64,000 nucleotides of DNA, taken from Ailanthus altissimus. Its lineage: Eukaryota; Streptophyta; Magnoliopsida; Sapindales; Simaroubaceae. The DNA lies in contig OX327704.1 in assembly GCA_946807835.1 (NCBI GenBank), positions 434,001 to 498,000 on the forward strand, written 5' to 3'. The notes beneath the pieces are model-generated. The model saw nothing but the letters and a program-made list of their open reading frames with translations, did not search any database and was not told the DNA's origin. The position numbers were made by a program, and so were the translations under genes. Below, piece by piece: positions 23,597 to 34,388 of the stretch; position 1 is the stretch's first letter; the number at the start of each line of letters is the position of its first letter.

Positions 23597-24720
23597 CCCA
23601 CTTAACAGTTTGCAAACTCAAAAAGGTCCTCTATGGATTAAAATAGTATTTTAGAGCTTAGTTTTTGAAGCTTAAAGGATCTTTACTTAGTTGTGATTTT
23701 ATAAATGCCAAATTTGATCCTACTTTATTTATTCAAGACAAAAAAACCCTCATATTACTTATATCTTAGGGTATGTAGAAGACATTCTTGTTATAAGGAG
23801 TAATTGCATAGCTATTCATTAAGATATTTGTGGTTTGAACCACAAATTCACTTTAAAAGACTTAGGCCCTTTATATTATTTTCTTGGAGTTGAGGCTACC
23901 CGAGATACTCATGGCATGACATATCCTAATCAAAATATATCAATGATTTGTTGTACAAGACAAATCTGAATCAAGTTAACAACTATGCTACACTAATGAT
24001 CACTAGTCAGAAACTCAACAAAGAGGCATGAGATGTCTTCTTATATCTAAAATTATATTGAAGCACAATTAGTGCCTTACAGTATCTCACTATTACAAGA
24101 CCAAAAATAGTCTATATTGTCAACAAGCTCAATCAATTCATAGAAACACCTTCAACTATTTATTGGTAAGCTTTTATGAGATTACTAAGATATCTCAAGG
24201 GTAACAAAGATCATGGTCTACTATTGTTTTTGATTTTAGACAAGTAGCATTGACAACATATAGTAATGCTAATTAGGGCTATGACATAGTAGATAGAAAG
24301 TTAGTACAAGGGTATGGTATCTTCTTTCGAAAGTTAGTAGGAGGGTATGGTATCTTCTTTGGAAATAATTTGATATCTTGGTTCCAAAAAAATAAATTGT
24401 AGTAGCTAGATCGAGCTATGAGTCAAAGTATAGAGTTTTTGTCTACACCATAACTAAACTTTGTTGCTTGCAGTCTCTATTGATAGAAATGCAAGTTTCA
24501 TTAACTGCACCATCACTTGTGTTTTGTGATAACTCAAGTGCAATTGATTTAATAACAAATCCAAATCATCATGGATGAACCAAGTATGTGGAAATTGATA
24601 TCCACTTCATTAGAGAGAAAATGTCTAGCAAAGAAATTATAATTCAACGTAAGCCTTTTGTTGGATGTAAGTTTCATTACTTTAAAAACAAGTTGAATGT
24701 TCATGCTTCACACTACGGGG
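23597..24720 (+). pseudogene. Copia-1 RT end and RNase H
   Basis: Reads HLTVCKLKKVLYGLK at the start, later GYDIVDRKLVQGYGIFF, NNLISWFQK, LVFCDNSSAIDL and KYVEIDIHFIREKM, the copia RT/RNase H order. A 33-bp in-frame duplication occurs at 24296-24361. A CACACTACGGGGAA purine-ending tract (24709-24722) precedes the 3' LTR. Many stops. Confidence 0.78.
24296..24361 (+). repeat. 33-bp tandem duplication in copia-1 RNase H
   Basis: GAAAGTTAGTACAAGGGTAT.. at 24296-24328 is repeated at 24329-24361 with few changes, repeating the 11 codons RKLVQGYGIFF. Confidence 0.85.
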
Positions 24721-24722
24721 AA

Positions 24723-25009
24723 TGTTTGAAAAGATCAAACTATAGACAACAGTTCAGATAGTAGCTACAACAGCTCAGACAACAGATTTGAAGATTTAAG
24801 TTATAGTATTAGATATGTCTTTATCTAAAGCTGATAAGCTATCTTCATCATTTATATTTGTTCAAATTTTAGTTAGTATATTAGAGATAAAGATAAGTCT
24901 GATCTCTATCAAGTTGATTTGTAAAATATATATAAAGAATACTCTATACACAGATTACATATTGAATACAAAAGACATATTTTTGCATATTATTATAGTT
25001 TTCTATCTT
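24723..25009 (+). repeat. Copia-1 3' LTR
   Basis: Starts TGTTTGAAAAGATC after the purine tract and ends about TTCTATCTT. Direct repeat of 14766-15036. Confidence 0.85.
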
Positions 25010-25989
25010 GACCAAAACCCATACCTAGTTGATCTTCAGTTTTTTCACTGCCAACAGGTTCTTTTCCTTTTTTTCATACAAAAGTCTCTGTTTGCTCACT
25101 ATCTCGAGGTTTATTATGCTAAATGGTGGCGCATTTAGAGTTGATACTTATTCCCTGCTCTTGCCTCAATGCCTTCGCATAATCTTCCGCCATTTAAATA
25201 TCTATTCCTTTCTTCCACCACTAGGCTTGTCCAATTTTAGGGTTTTCTTTTGGGTTATCTTTAATTGGCCGTTTGACATAGCCTCTCATCTTTTTATTTC
25301 CCCCTTGATCAAATTGATTCAAGGATCTTGCACCAATTTAGTCATTATAAAAAACCTTATCGACATAAAGGTCATCTTTTTAGTAAGAAAGATATTCTCT
25401 CTTTGGATGGCCAAATCGATCACAACCAAAATATAATTCAAGTAGATGTTCATAGCGAAACAAAACTGTTACCACATCATTTGAACCAACGATAATCATA
25501 CACAAATCTATTTTTAGTAACTTCAAAATATCCACTGTTCCCCTCTGAAGACCCCCTCATTTTGCCTTTGAGCCCAAGGCATCCAAATTCAATCGAGGTT
25601 GCCTCCTGGAAGCCAAGCCAGACGCTCCCTTTAAGAGGCCACTCTCCTCTCAAAAGTTCACCAAAATTTGTGCAATGAGTTCAATCTAAAGACAGGCTCA
25701 GGAGTAATGGCCAATGGGCCAAAACCCAAAAGAGAGAAACGACAAAGAACCGGCTCGAACTTGGGGGATATATTCGGCAAACGAGAATACCTGTTTGGTC
25801 TCACAGACCTGAACACAACTACGGCCAAGTAGGTACTGACAACACATTCCACAAGTTTCGCTCTTAGAAATTTTGCGTCAACATCAAGCAGTGAGGGAGG
25901 GTCGTTCAAAATCTGACCCGAGCTATTTGAAATAAGACTCACTTAAACCAAAACTACCGATGGAGATAAACTTGAGGAATATGCTTAAC

Positions 25990-26455
25990 ACATCAAAGAA
26001 AAAATCTGATGTGCGATAAGAACGGGATTAGAAAATCTGTAGAAGGATATTTGGCGTATGTCAGGGGCACATCAGAGGGATATTCGACGTATGTCAGGGG
26101 TACAACAAGAGGATATTTGGTGTGTGCCAGAAGTGTAATAGAAAATATTCAGTGCAAGACAGAAATACTGTAGAGGAAAGCCCAAAAAAATTCTCGAAAG
26201 GCTATTTCTATAAAAAGAAAAGAGGAAGACATTGAGAGAATGATGAAAAAAATCCCAAAAGAACAAAAACAAGAAAAAAAAGAAAGAAATACCCCCCTCA
26301 TCCCTGGCATTATGATTATTTATTCTTGTCTTATCATTTTTTAAGAGAGAGAATTTCATTTTTGACTTAAGCATCAGAGCGTCTTTGTCGAAACCCACCC
26401 CGACAAGACCACCATTAAACTTGTGTTCGTGTTTTCTTTGCAAGTCATCCATAAC
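25990..26455 (+). repeat. LTR-like fragment inside LINE-1 ORF1
   Basis: LINE similarity breaks between about 26455 and 25990. Plus-strand sequence such as TTTGACTTAAGCATCAGAGC GTCTTTG (26363-26389) and CACCCCGACAAGACCACC resembles the R/U5 part of common plant LTRs. It contains the 33-bp array below. Ends and TSD not resolved. Confidence 0.45.
26045..26176. repeat. 33-bp tandem array, four units
   Basis: Units start GGATATTTGGCGTATG at 26045, GGATATTCGACG at 26078, GGATATTTGGTG at 26111 and AATATTCAGTG at 26144: spacing exactly 33 bp. Last unit most diverged. Confidence 0.8.
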
Positions 26456-27050
26456 TCACGGCGAAGAGGAAGCCTAAGCCCATATTAATCACTCCCGTCG
26501 AGATAAGACCTAAGTTTAATTTCTCATCATAAATAAATTTAAGACTCATTGACCCAAAAAACTATTTCTTCGAGTTAATATCTACATTCACCCTCAATAT
26601 ACTTCCCAATACATTCCTTTGAGGCACCTTTTATCTATGTCCTTTACCTTTTTAATCACAGAGCCCAAGAAAGCGCCCAATTTTGGCATTCATGAAGTAT
26701 AACGGCAAGCCGTGCAATTGAACCCAAAATAATACTCGATTAAAGGAAAGTTCAGACCACCTATTGAGGCCCTTAGGTTTTTCCATCAATAAAACAATTA
26801 TTGGATGTCCAAGGATCCCCAATAATATTCTCCGCTTATTAGCCTTCGATTGAAATGAAAATGCAAAAATATTTTGCCTCGGATTAAAATCCTCAATTGA
26901 AAAATCCTCCGCCATTTGCCAAATCTTATACAGGCGTAAGATAAACAGATTTCAATTTATAGGTTTAGAGCAGAGTACTTTCCTATCCGAAGATAAAGAA
27001 ATTCCTTTTTTTTTCTCCAGCAATGCAGGCGGAGGGGGAAAGCTCTAGGA

Positions 27051-28145
27051 CCAGGAATTATCTATTCGACAAATCCAAGTTCGCATATTGGACAACTACT
27101 TCATCGAAATCCATCGCTAATTTGTCGTTCACGAACTAAATCTCAGTCTGAGAATTTGTAAAAAATGATCTCAATGTCTCTCCTCAGCCCCCATACCAAA
27201 TAACGTCGCTATAATAAGCAAGAGACGAGAAATTTCCATGTCAAAATTTCTTGCTACTCTCCCTTTTTTTCATTTCAAAGGAAAAAACCTAGACAGAGAC
27301 GTTTTTAAGTATGTTTTAATTTCCATCTTTAAACTTGACTTCTTGTAACTTTATAAAATTAAGGATAAGAAATTGTCGGACCCTTTAGTTTGATTCAAGT
27401 ATCTTAAACATTTTCTAATTTTAAAATAGTTTAAAAGACACCGTTTGTTAGTATTTTTCATTTTTTTACAGAATCATTATTGAATAGCTAAAAGTTATAG
27501 TTTTGCCCCAATTTTCTTTTATTTTTTCAAAAAAATAAAAAATGAAAATGACCAAAAAAAAAAAAAAATCAAAAGTCTTCTTTCATGCCATCCGAATTTA
27601 TGGTTCAAATCGTTGTGAAATTTGGTTTTGGGCTTTTTTAGATTCTTAAAACTCCTATCACATTGATCCTCTCTTTTTTTTTTTTATAGAAAAAGATGAA
27701 GACCCATTTTCTTCTTCTTTCATCTAACCAATCATCCACGATCACTTAAAATAAAAATTCGAACACAACTCACTACTTACAACTCTAAATCAAATACATT
27801 TCAATCTACACTGTCAATTAAGACCCTCTAAAAATCAAAACTTTAAGAATCACGAATCAAGAAATGGTCCCAATAGCTTAATTCATCATCCTTTCGTTTT
27901 TTCACTTTTTCTTCTTCCCTTCATTTTGTTTTTTTAAAAATGAAAAAGACTTGTGCTGAAGAAAAAGAAAAAGGAAGAAGAAGAGAAAGAAAAAAGTGCT
28001 AGAAAAGAAAAAGAAAAAAAGAAAAAAAAGATCAAACGTAAAAAAAATAAAAATAGAAAAAGAAAATGTCATTTTTTATTAAGTGATTACATGAATTAAA
28101 AAAATAATAAATAAAGCAATAAAATAATGAGCATAATAGGAGACA
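27051..28145. other. Low-complexity intergenic DNA, no gene seen
   Basis: Long A-rich and T-rich tracts; 27940-28070 is a purine-rich run of AAGAAAAAG words and 27660-27720 its pyrimidine-rich counterpart. No coding family recognised. Confidence 0.5.
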
Positions 28146-28190
28146 TTGGGGACAGCTTTACAGTATGATAATCAATAATGTCCTTTTACA

Positions 28191-31100
28191 ATGGGGACAG
28201 CTTTACAGACTGAGGGTTTTATGACTTTAAGGTTGGTGATAGATATTCTCATTTTTTTCACTTTAAAGTTTGGTCTCAAAAGAAAAAATCATATCTTTAA
28301 AATTATAGGGTGTGATAGAACTTGGCACTTAGACTCGGATCAGATCGCACAATTTTTTAATGAGTATTTTGCTGACATATTCACTTCTTTTAGGTCTTCT
28401 GAGTTAGTAATTGATGCTGTTACTTCATGTGTTGAGCGGCGTCTCTTTGCGCATCACTATCAATGGTTAGAGTCCCCCTTTTATAATGAGGACATCTACA
28501 CTGCTGTTCATCAGATGTACCATACAAAAGCCCCTAAAAATGATGGTATGTCTGCATTGTTTTATCAAAAGTTTTGGGACTTGATTGGGCCATCTATCTG
28601 TTCTGTGTGTTTGGGGTTCCTTAATCATGGAGATGACATTGGAAAGGCTAATGAAACCCTTATTACCTTAATCCTTAAAATCATTGAACCCAGGCTGTGT
28701 TTAGACTTTCGTCCTATTAGCCTTTATAATGTCTTGTATAAGATTATTGCAAAAACCCTGGCCAACAGGTTGCGGTGTGTTATGAATGATGTGATTTCAG
28801 ACTCTCAAAGTGCCTTCATCCCCAGGCGCCTAATAAATGATAATGCTATTGTTGGGTTTGAATGTCTCTATGCTATTAAAAGAAACAAATTCTCCGGCGA
28901 AAATTTTATGGCCTTAAAGTTGGACATGTCCAAAGCTTATGATCGTGTTGAGTGGCCTTTTCTGATGGCTATGATGCGCAAGTTGGATTTTCCTGAAAAT
29001 TGGTGTGGCAAGATTTACCACTGCATATCTTCAGTATCATACTCTATCGTTATTAATGGCTTAACACGGGGCAACATATCTCTTTCGCGAGGTCTCTGTC
29101 AAGGTGACCCTTTATCCCCATATCTATTCCTCTTTTGTGTTGAAGGTCTCTCCGCCCTTCTTAATTCTGCTCAGCAACGAGGTTCTCTATATGGCTTGAA
29201 ATGTGGAAGCTCGAGTCCTATTATTTCCCACTTATTTTTTGCCGATGACAGCCTTATCATTACCAGGGCATCTCAGAATGATTGTAACTCGATTTTGGAA
29301 ATTCTGCAGTCTTATGAGGTTGCTTCTGGACAGTTAATTAATTATCAAAAATCGGCAGTATGTTTTGGTAATTGTATTCCGAGGGAGAACGCTTCTCATC
29401 TATCTCATTATCTCGGCGTTACCCAGGTCCCTCACCACAGTAAATACCTGGGGCTCCCTTGTGTCACCAGCAGGAATAAACGAAACCTTTTTGCCGCCAT
29501 TAAAGAAAGAGTGTAGAATAAATTGAGGGGATGGAAGAGGCACATTTTCTCTGCTGGAGGGCGGGAGGTTCTTATTAAAGCAGTAATCCAGGCTATTCCA
29601 TCCTATGTTATGAACCTGTTTAGGCTTCCCAGGACTCTCATTAAAGAAATTCATAGTCTTTGTGCTATATTTTTTTGGGGTGGTGACGAGAACAAGAGGA
29701 AAGTCCATTGGTGTTCTTAGGAAATGTTGTGCCGCCACAAATCTGATGGTGACCTTGGGTTTAGGGATCTGCACTTTTTCAACCAAGCCATTCTGGCTAA
29801 GCAGGGTTAGCGTGTGATTACCCATCCAAACTTTCTGGTGGCAAGAACACTCCAAAGCCTATACTATCCCAACGCCTCATTCCTATGGGCACATCCTAAA
29901 TAGTCAGACTCTGTTGTTTGGAAAAGTATTCTTTGGGGCCATAATTTGCTTATTAAAGGGCTTCGCTGACGCATCGGGGACGGATCTTCTGTCTCAATCT
30001 ACTATGATCAATGGCTCCCTTGCCCTTTATCCTTCAAACCTTTATTCTCGCATATGCTGCTTGAACACTCCTTGGTGGCTGACTTACTCCTACCATCAGG
30101 CCTATGGAACCAAGAGCTTATACGGAACTCTTTCTCAGAAGATGAGTACGAACTAATCTTAAACATCCTACATACGGCTTCCTGGGCCAACCTTGGCGAC
30201 TCTGTTATGTGGCATTTCGATAAACATGACCAATTTTCTATTAAGAGTGGGTATTGGCTCTTCCTCGCTCCTTATTATACATCATCTTTCGATGGTAACG
30301 ATTACTCTCGCAACTGGTGGAAGCAGTTGTGGCGCTTACAGCTCCTACCAAAGATTAAACATTTCGTTTGGAGGCTGTCCCATGATTGGATCCCTACTTT
30401 TTCTAACCTCAGGCGACATCATGTTCCTATCGATGACTCTTGCAGTCGCTGCACGAAAGGAGCTGAAAATTTCATTCATGCACTTTGGCTTTGTGATGCT
30501 TTCAAGCATGTACGGCAATCTTGCTCCTTTTTGAATGGTTTTAATATTACCCATAATACACCCATGCTGGATTTATTGATTGAATGCCTGGCCAGCCTTC
30601 CTATTGAAGATCTTGAGACCCTACTTATACTCTTTTGGAGAATTTGGTTCATTAGAAACCAATTTATTTCGGAACACAAGGTGCTCTCAACGTCAGATAC
30701 GCTTTGTTGGGCGCAAGGCTACAGGGATGAATCTAAGACTATCCATGCCTCTACTACTAGCTCTCCTATGTCACGTACTAGAGTATGGCATGCCTCTAAA
30801 TTGGGCCTTATTAAACTAAACTCTGATGCAGGCCTATCTTCAAAACAGTTCAAAGCTGGGCTTGGGGTGGTACTACATGACCACTCTGGCGCTGTTTTGG
30901 CCTCCTCTTCCATTCCTATTAATGCAAAGCCTTATGTGGACATTCTTGAAGCTTTGGCCTTGCTACGTGGTCTTTGCTTGGCTCGTATTATGGGTATCTC
31001 AACTCTCGAGGTGGTCTCTGATGCAGCAGGCATTATTCATGACATCAACAATCGCTCCCCCTCTGTTTCGGAGCTGGGGTTGGTCCTTCAAGACATTATT

Positions 31101-31313
31101 GCTACTGCTTCCTCATTCTCTTGTTGTTCGTTTAGCTATGGTCATCGATTATCCAATCAAGTTGCTCATGAATTGGCACAGCTTGCCCTTAATTTAGATT
31201 CTGAGTTTGTTTGGTTTGGCAAAACGCCTCCCCAAATTGAACATCTTGTAATTGAGGATTCTTACTCCTCTCGATTTTTATAAATGAAATATTCCCTTCA
31301 AAAAAAAAAAAAA
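28191..31313 (+). mobile_element. LINE-2: 5'-truncated L1-like LINE with 17-bp TSD and poly(A)
   Basis: AATAATGTCCTTTTACA occurs at 28174-28190 and 31314-31330, flanking the element. The right copy follows an A tract (31300-31315). The element lacks ORF1 and the endonuclease. The first 18 bases, ATGGGGACAGCTTTACAG, copy the target just upstream (28145-28163). It is the best preserved element in the window. Confidence 0.92.
28224..31283 (+). pseudogene. LINE-2 ORF2: reverse transcriptase, zf-RVT and RNase H
   Basis: Order: GDRYSHFFHFKVW (frame 2, before a frameshift near 28300); RT core to 29513 with DFRPISLYNVLYKIIAKTLA, SQSAFIPRRLI, LKLDMSKAYDRVEW, LCQGDPLSPYLF and the catalytic FADD in SHLFFADDSLI; thumb; zf-RVT with FVWRLSHDWIPT and CSRCTKGAENFIHALWLC; RNase H with LNSDA, ILEALALLRG, VVSDAAGII and VAHELAQLAL, so all acidic positions and the His survive. 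A single frame runs from about 28310 to TAA 31281-31283, broken only by TAG at 29514, 29718, 29808, 29901 and TGA at 29967. Four TAGs sit where the family has Trp and the TGA where Arg (CGA) is expected, all simple transitions. Confidence 0.92.
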
Positions 31314-31330
31314 AATAATGTCCTTTTACA

Positions 31331-31992
31331 CTTTGTCTTTATCTTTTTTTTTTGTTTTTCATTTTTCTATTTTATGAAAAAAATTAGCAATAACAACTCC
31401 TGATTATTTTCTATATATAAATTCACTCTCTGTCACTCCTTTAAAGTCCAAAAGCAGAGCTCAAAACCTACTCATGCTCTCGTAGAATTTTTGCTTGCTC
31501 TGTTTTTAAGACTTTGAAGTGGGTTCTGCTTTGCTCTGTTTCTTCTGCTCTGTTTTGTTGTGAGAATTTATATTCTGTCTTTTCAATTTTGAAGATTTTG
31601 GTGTTCAAATTTTGAGAGAGATATATGCAGAGACGGGGCTTTTTTCCTTGCATGTAGAATTTCTCTCAAGACATTCAACAACTTGAGGAGTACTGTAAAT
31701 CCAATAAGCCCAATTTTTCAATGGTATAATTAACTCCCCTTCCTCTGTTTTTTTCATCAATTAATGTGTATATATGCTCTATTTTTGAAACTCAATGATC
31801 TGCATTTGTTTAAGTGATTTTAAAGTTGGTTTTTGATTTCCCCATTTTCAGTTACTAAAAATCTGGTTTCTTATAGCTCTTATTTGTCCTTCTCTTTGTT
31901 CTTTTAACTTGTTCCCTTTATATTTTAGTATCTCCTCTGCTTTCTATTATAATCGAAACTCTGTTTAATGGATGAAAAATGGGTAAAACAAC
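31331..31992 (+). other. Possible promoter and leader exon of an unknown gene
   Basis: CTATATATAAATTCACTCTC (31411-31430) looks like a plant TATA box. It is followed by a CT-rich leader and by 31660-31722, whose frame SQDIQQLEEYCKSNKPNFSM is bordered by TGCATGTAG on the left and GTATAATT on the right, as an exon would be. No family is recognised and no downstream exon is seen, so this could be a broken or chance structure. Confidence 0.25.
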
Positions 31993-33026
31993 TGTTGCGG
32001 ATATCAAGTTATGTACTTCAATTTGACACCCCTATGGTATCAACTAAGTCACAACCTTGATACCCCTTTTATTCTATGCGCAGCGAAAAATCATAACTCA
32101 TACCATAAGTAAGAACACATAAGATTAACACACCAATAAAAATAAAGAAAACAAACCAATCAACAAGACACAAGATATACGTGGTTCGGCCTAAAATTGC
32201 CTACGTCCACGGAGGATCCATGATCCAGCTTCTTATTATTAAAATAGATCACTAAGTATCTTTTTACATCATCAATGATCTCACAAGATCCCTCAGTATT
32301 CCCATAGAGACCTCTAAGTATCTACCATTGATCACTATAACTCTCCAAGACCTCTTAGTATCTCCTCATAAGAGATTTTTACAAGGAATACAAAAATAGC
32401 TCGAGCATCTAAGCCAAAAGGATCTATGGTATTTTTCTTTTATTCACTCAAGGAACCTAAAAAAAAAACACTCCCCAAAGGTTACACCTTAGTGCACCAC
32501 GCACTTAGTGCCTACCTAACTCTTCTATTCTCTCTTATGGTTACATCTTGAAACCTTAGATGCTTAATCTTAAACAAAGGGTTTACAAGTGTTTATATAG
32601 AGTGTATTTCGTGTCTACTAACCTTATTGCTTGTTGGAGTAAGAGTCCACTTATTTTGGAAGTCCAAAACTTTCCAAAACTCGAAATTCTGAACCAGAAC
32701 GGACATCCTGACGCGTCTGGGTGCTGCGGCGCTGTCCCTTCTCGCGCTCATTGCAGCGGCTCTGGGGACCTAGCGTTGCGGCACTGGGTTTCTGTGTTGA
32801 GTGCCGCAGCGCTCAGCCCTGGGCGTCGCGGCCCTGGCAGCTTCTCCCGTGATTTCTTTGTTTTATTTGCGTCTTCGAGTCCCGTTTCACTTCCCCCTTC
32901 ATGTCCTACACGTCATAGACTTCTTCATACATGTCCCACACGTTCTAAATTTCTTGTGACTCTCTACTTTGGTATTTATCTCAATTTTTATCCAACTAAA
33001 ATTATCGAATCACCAATTTTTTAACA
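31993..33026. mobile_element. Solo-LTR-like repeat (1.03 kb) with GC-rich core
   Basis: Starts TGTTGCGGATATCAAG and ends CCAATTTTTTAACA, giving mirrored TGTT/AACA tips. It holds ATACGTGGTTCGGCC (32176-32190) and GCCTACGTCCACGG, also seen degraded near 3750. At 32705-32860 is a strikingly GC-rich stretch (GGTGCTGCGGCGCTG, GTGCCGCAGCGCTC, GTCGCGGCCCTGG). No genes. No TSD found. Confidence 0.5.
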
Positions 33027-33284
33027 AAAATATTATATTTTGTTTAGTAGTTTAATGAAGTTGTATTGGAAGTTACAATTTTTGAATTCAATATTCAATT
33101 TTTGTTCAATATTTGCGTGTTTTATGTTGTTGTTTTCTCTAATTCTATGATTTTGGTTGATAAAATATATAACTTTTAGAGGCTTAGTGGAACCCAACTT
33201 TTTCATTCTTCACATTTTTTTAAGAAACCAAACAGGACATGAAAGGGAAATGATTGAAAAAGGAAAATAAAAAGTAAGAATATA
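33027..33284. other. AT-rich spacer
   Basis: Nothing recognised. Words at 33262-33292 recur near 63568-63598. Confidence 0.4.
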
Positions 33285-34388
33285 AATGGACTATTGCTAG
33301 TTAAATTTTGTTCATTAATTGTTTTATAATTTGCACATTAGTTGTTTTTAATAGAATCCTTATTAGTTAGCATTGTGAGGTGTTAATAGAATATAAATGT
33401 TGGTCAGCCCATCATTTAACCAATTAAAGTTTTAGGATGATCTCCGGGTGGCTCGTAGACTGTAAAGACATTATTCTAAAATAAACACCGTAAAAATCAC
33501 AGAACAATATAATGAATACACTATTTATATGAATATGATAAAAAAGATACGGTAATTTAGAACCTTTAACATTAAATAAGTCAAATATATTAAATAACAA
33601 AATCATAAATATTCAAGATATTGAACAAAACATTTACGTTGTTGGTCTATACCAAAGGTTTCAAAAGACAAAATATATCATACGAATACATTCAATTTCA
33701 AATCAGATTATTCAATTAAAATTGTAGAAAAAACAATACCATTTCAACATAATACCCGGTCAACACAACTATTAATCAAGAAATCTTAGAAAATCATAAA
33801 AAGAAATATAAATTCTATATATAGGATTAGTTCAAATAGCAATCAAGCCACTTCAAAGATTAGGATTAGATACTCTAGCCTTGATTTTCTTTAGCAATGC
33901 TAAACACAGAGCATTCAAGATCATTATTAGCCTTAATAAAATCAAATTTGGCAAAAGGACCAATTTATTTCAATTGTTTTTCAGATTTTAGTATATCATT
34001 AATGATCTAACCTCTATAGAAACATTAACTTTGAATATAAAAAATTTCTAATATGTATTTCAAAAATAAAAATACTAAAAGTTTATAAATTTTCTATAGA
34101 ATATCCTACAAAGTAATGTCAACAATCCTCAATCTAGGTGCCTTAAAAAAGTCCTTTCATGGAGTTACTAACTTAGTTGAATATAATTTGAGAAAATCAA
34201 ATTGTATCATTTCAAAACTATTCTTTGGGATGAATTATCGAAACCAGAAATTTGAGATTTACTTGAAGTTTCAACTTTCATTTCTCTAAATACATATTAA
34301 TTATCTCAAATTATAGAATTCGTTGATGGATCTGTTCAAATAAAATTCTCATTTGAAAAACAATTAAAGCTTAATGTAAGAAGATTTT
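33285..34388 (+). pseudogene. Endogenous pararetrovirus copy 1, leader and movement-protein region
   Basis: Plus-strand copy of the Caulimoviridae sequence also found inverted at 55840-56560. After a leader part shared with copy 2, the frame from about 33830 reads GLVQIAIKPLQRLGLDTLAL, matching the conserved 30K-type movement-protein core that lets these viruses move between cells. Short pieces further on (IETLTLNIKNF near 34020) fit the same protein. Stops and frameshifts throughout; the copy is cut at 34388 by the gypsy element and resumes at 48511. An inactive genome relic. Confidence 0.75.

Larger units (their letters stand above)
14766..25009 (+). mobile_element. Copia-1: Ty1/copia retrotransposon with nested insertions
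   Basis: Two LTR copies in direct orientation bracket copia gag, protease, integrase, RT and RNase H pieces. The 10.2-kb span includes at least four secondary insertions (15993-16411, 17265-18465, 19836-21392, 21451-23596), leaving about 5 kb of original element. It sits inside LINE-1. No clean 5-bp TSD could be read because the LTR tips have mutated. Confidence 0.88.
25010..27050 (-). pseudogene. LINE-1 ORF1 (gag-like, DUF4283 and zinc knuckle)
   Basis: Minus strand from about 27020: KIWQMAEDFSIEDFNP, then LFWVQLHGLPLYFMNAKIG (frame 26915-26655), the typical plant LINE ORF1 core, and FLRVNVDINSKK-like sequence near 26560. It is interrupted at about 26455-25990 by an LTR fragment. Lower down, LLELYFGCDRFGHPKREY at about 25390 is the zinc knuckle with first and last Cys changed to Tyr (Y-C-H-Y). 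The gene then runs into copia-1 at 25009, and the LINE resumes below 14766. Confidence 0.75.

Noticed and set aside
14760..25015. TSD for copia-1
   Set aside because: Flanks CGATC and GACCA do not match once the tips are considered; I do not claim a TSD.
26072..26452. 126-codon minus-strand frame
   Set aside because: It covers the LTR-like fragment and 33-bp array, has low-complexity Phe-rich sequence and no family resemblance; treated as chance.
29400..29855. 151-codon minus-strand frame
   Set aside because: Lies fully antisense to LINE-2 ORF2, whose RT motifs are clear; no independent support.
30826..31197. 123-codon plus-strand frame inside LINE-2
   Set aside because: Alternative frame of the RNase H domain; hydrophobic but without support.
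31468..31653. Minus-strand 61-codon frame in the leader-like region
   Set aside because: Antisense to a CT-rich leader-like stretch; Glu/Lys-rich composition follows from the base bias.
32560..33024. 154-codon frame in the GC-rich region
   Set aside because: Non-coding LTR-like repeat; the open frame results from GC-rich sequence poor in stops. No homology recognised.
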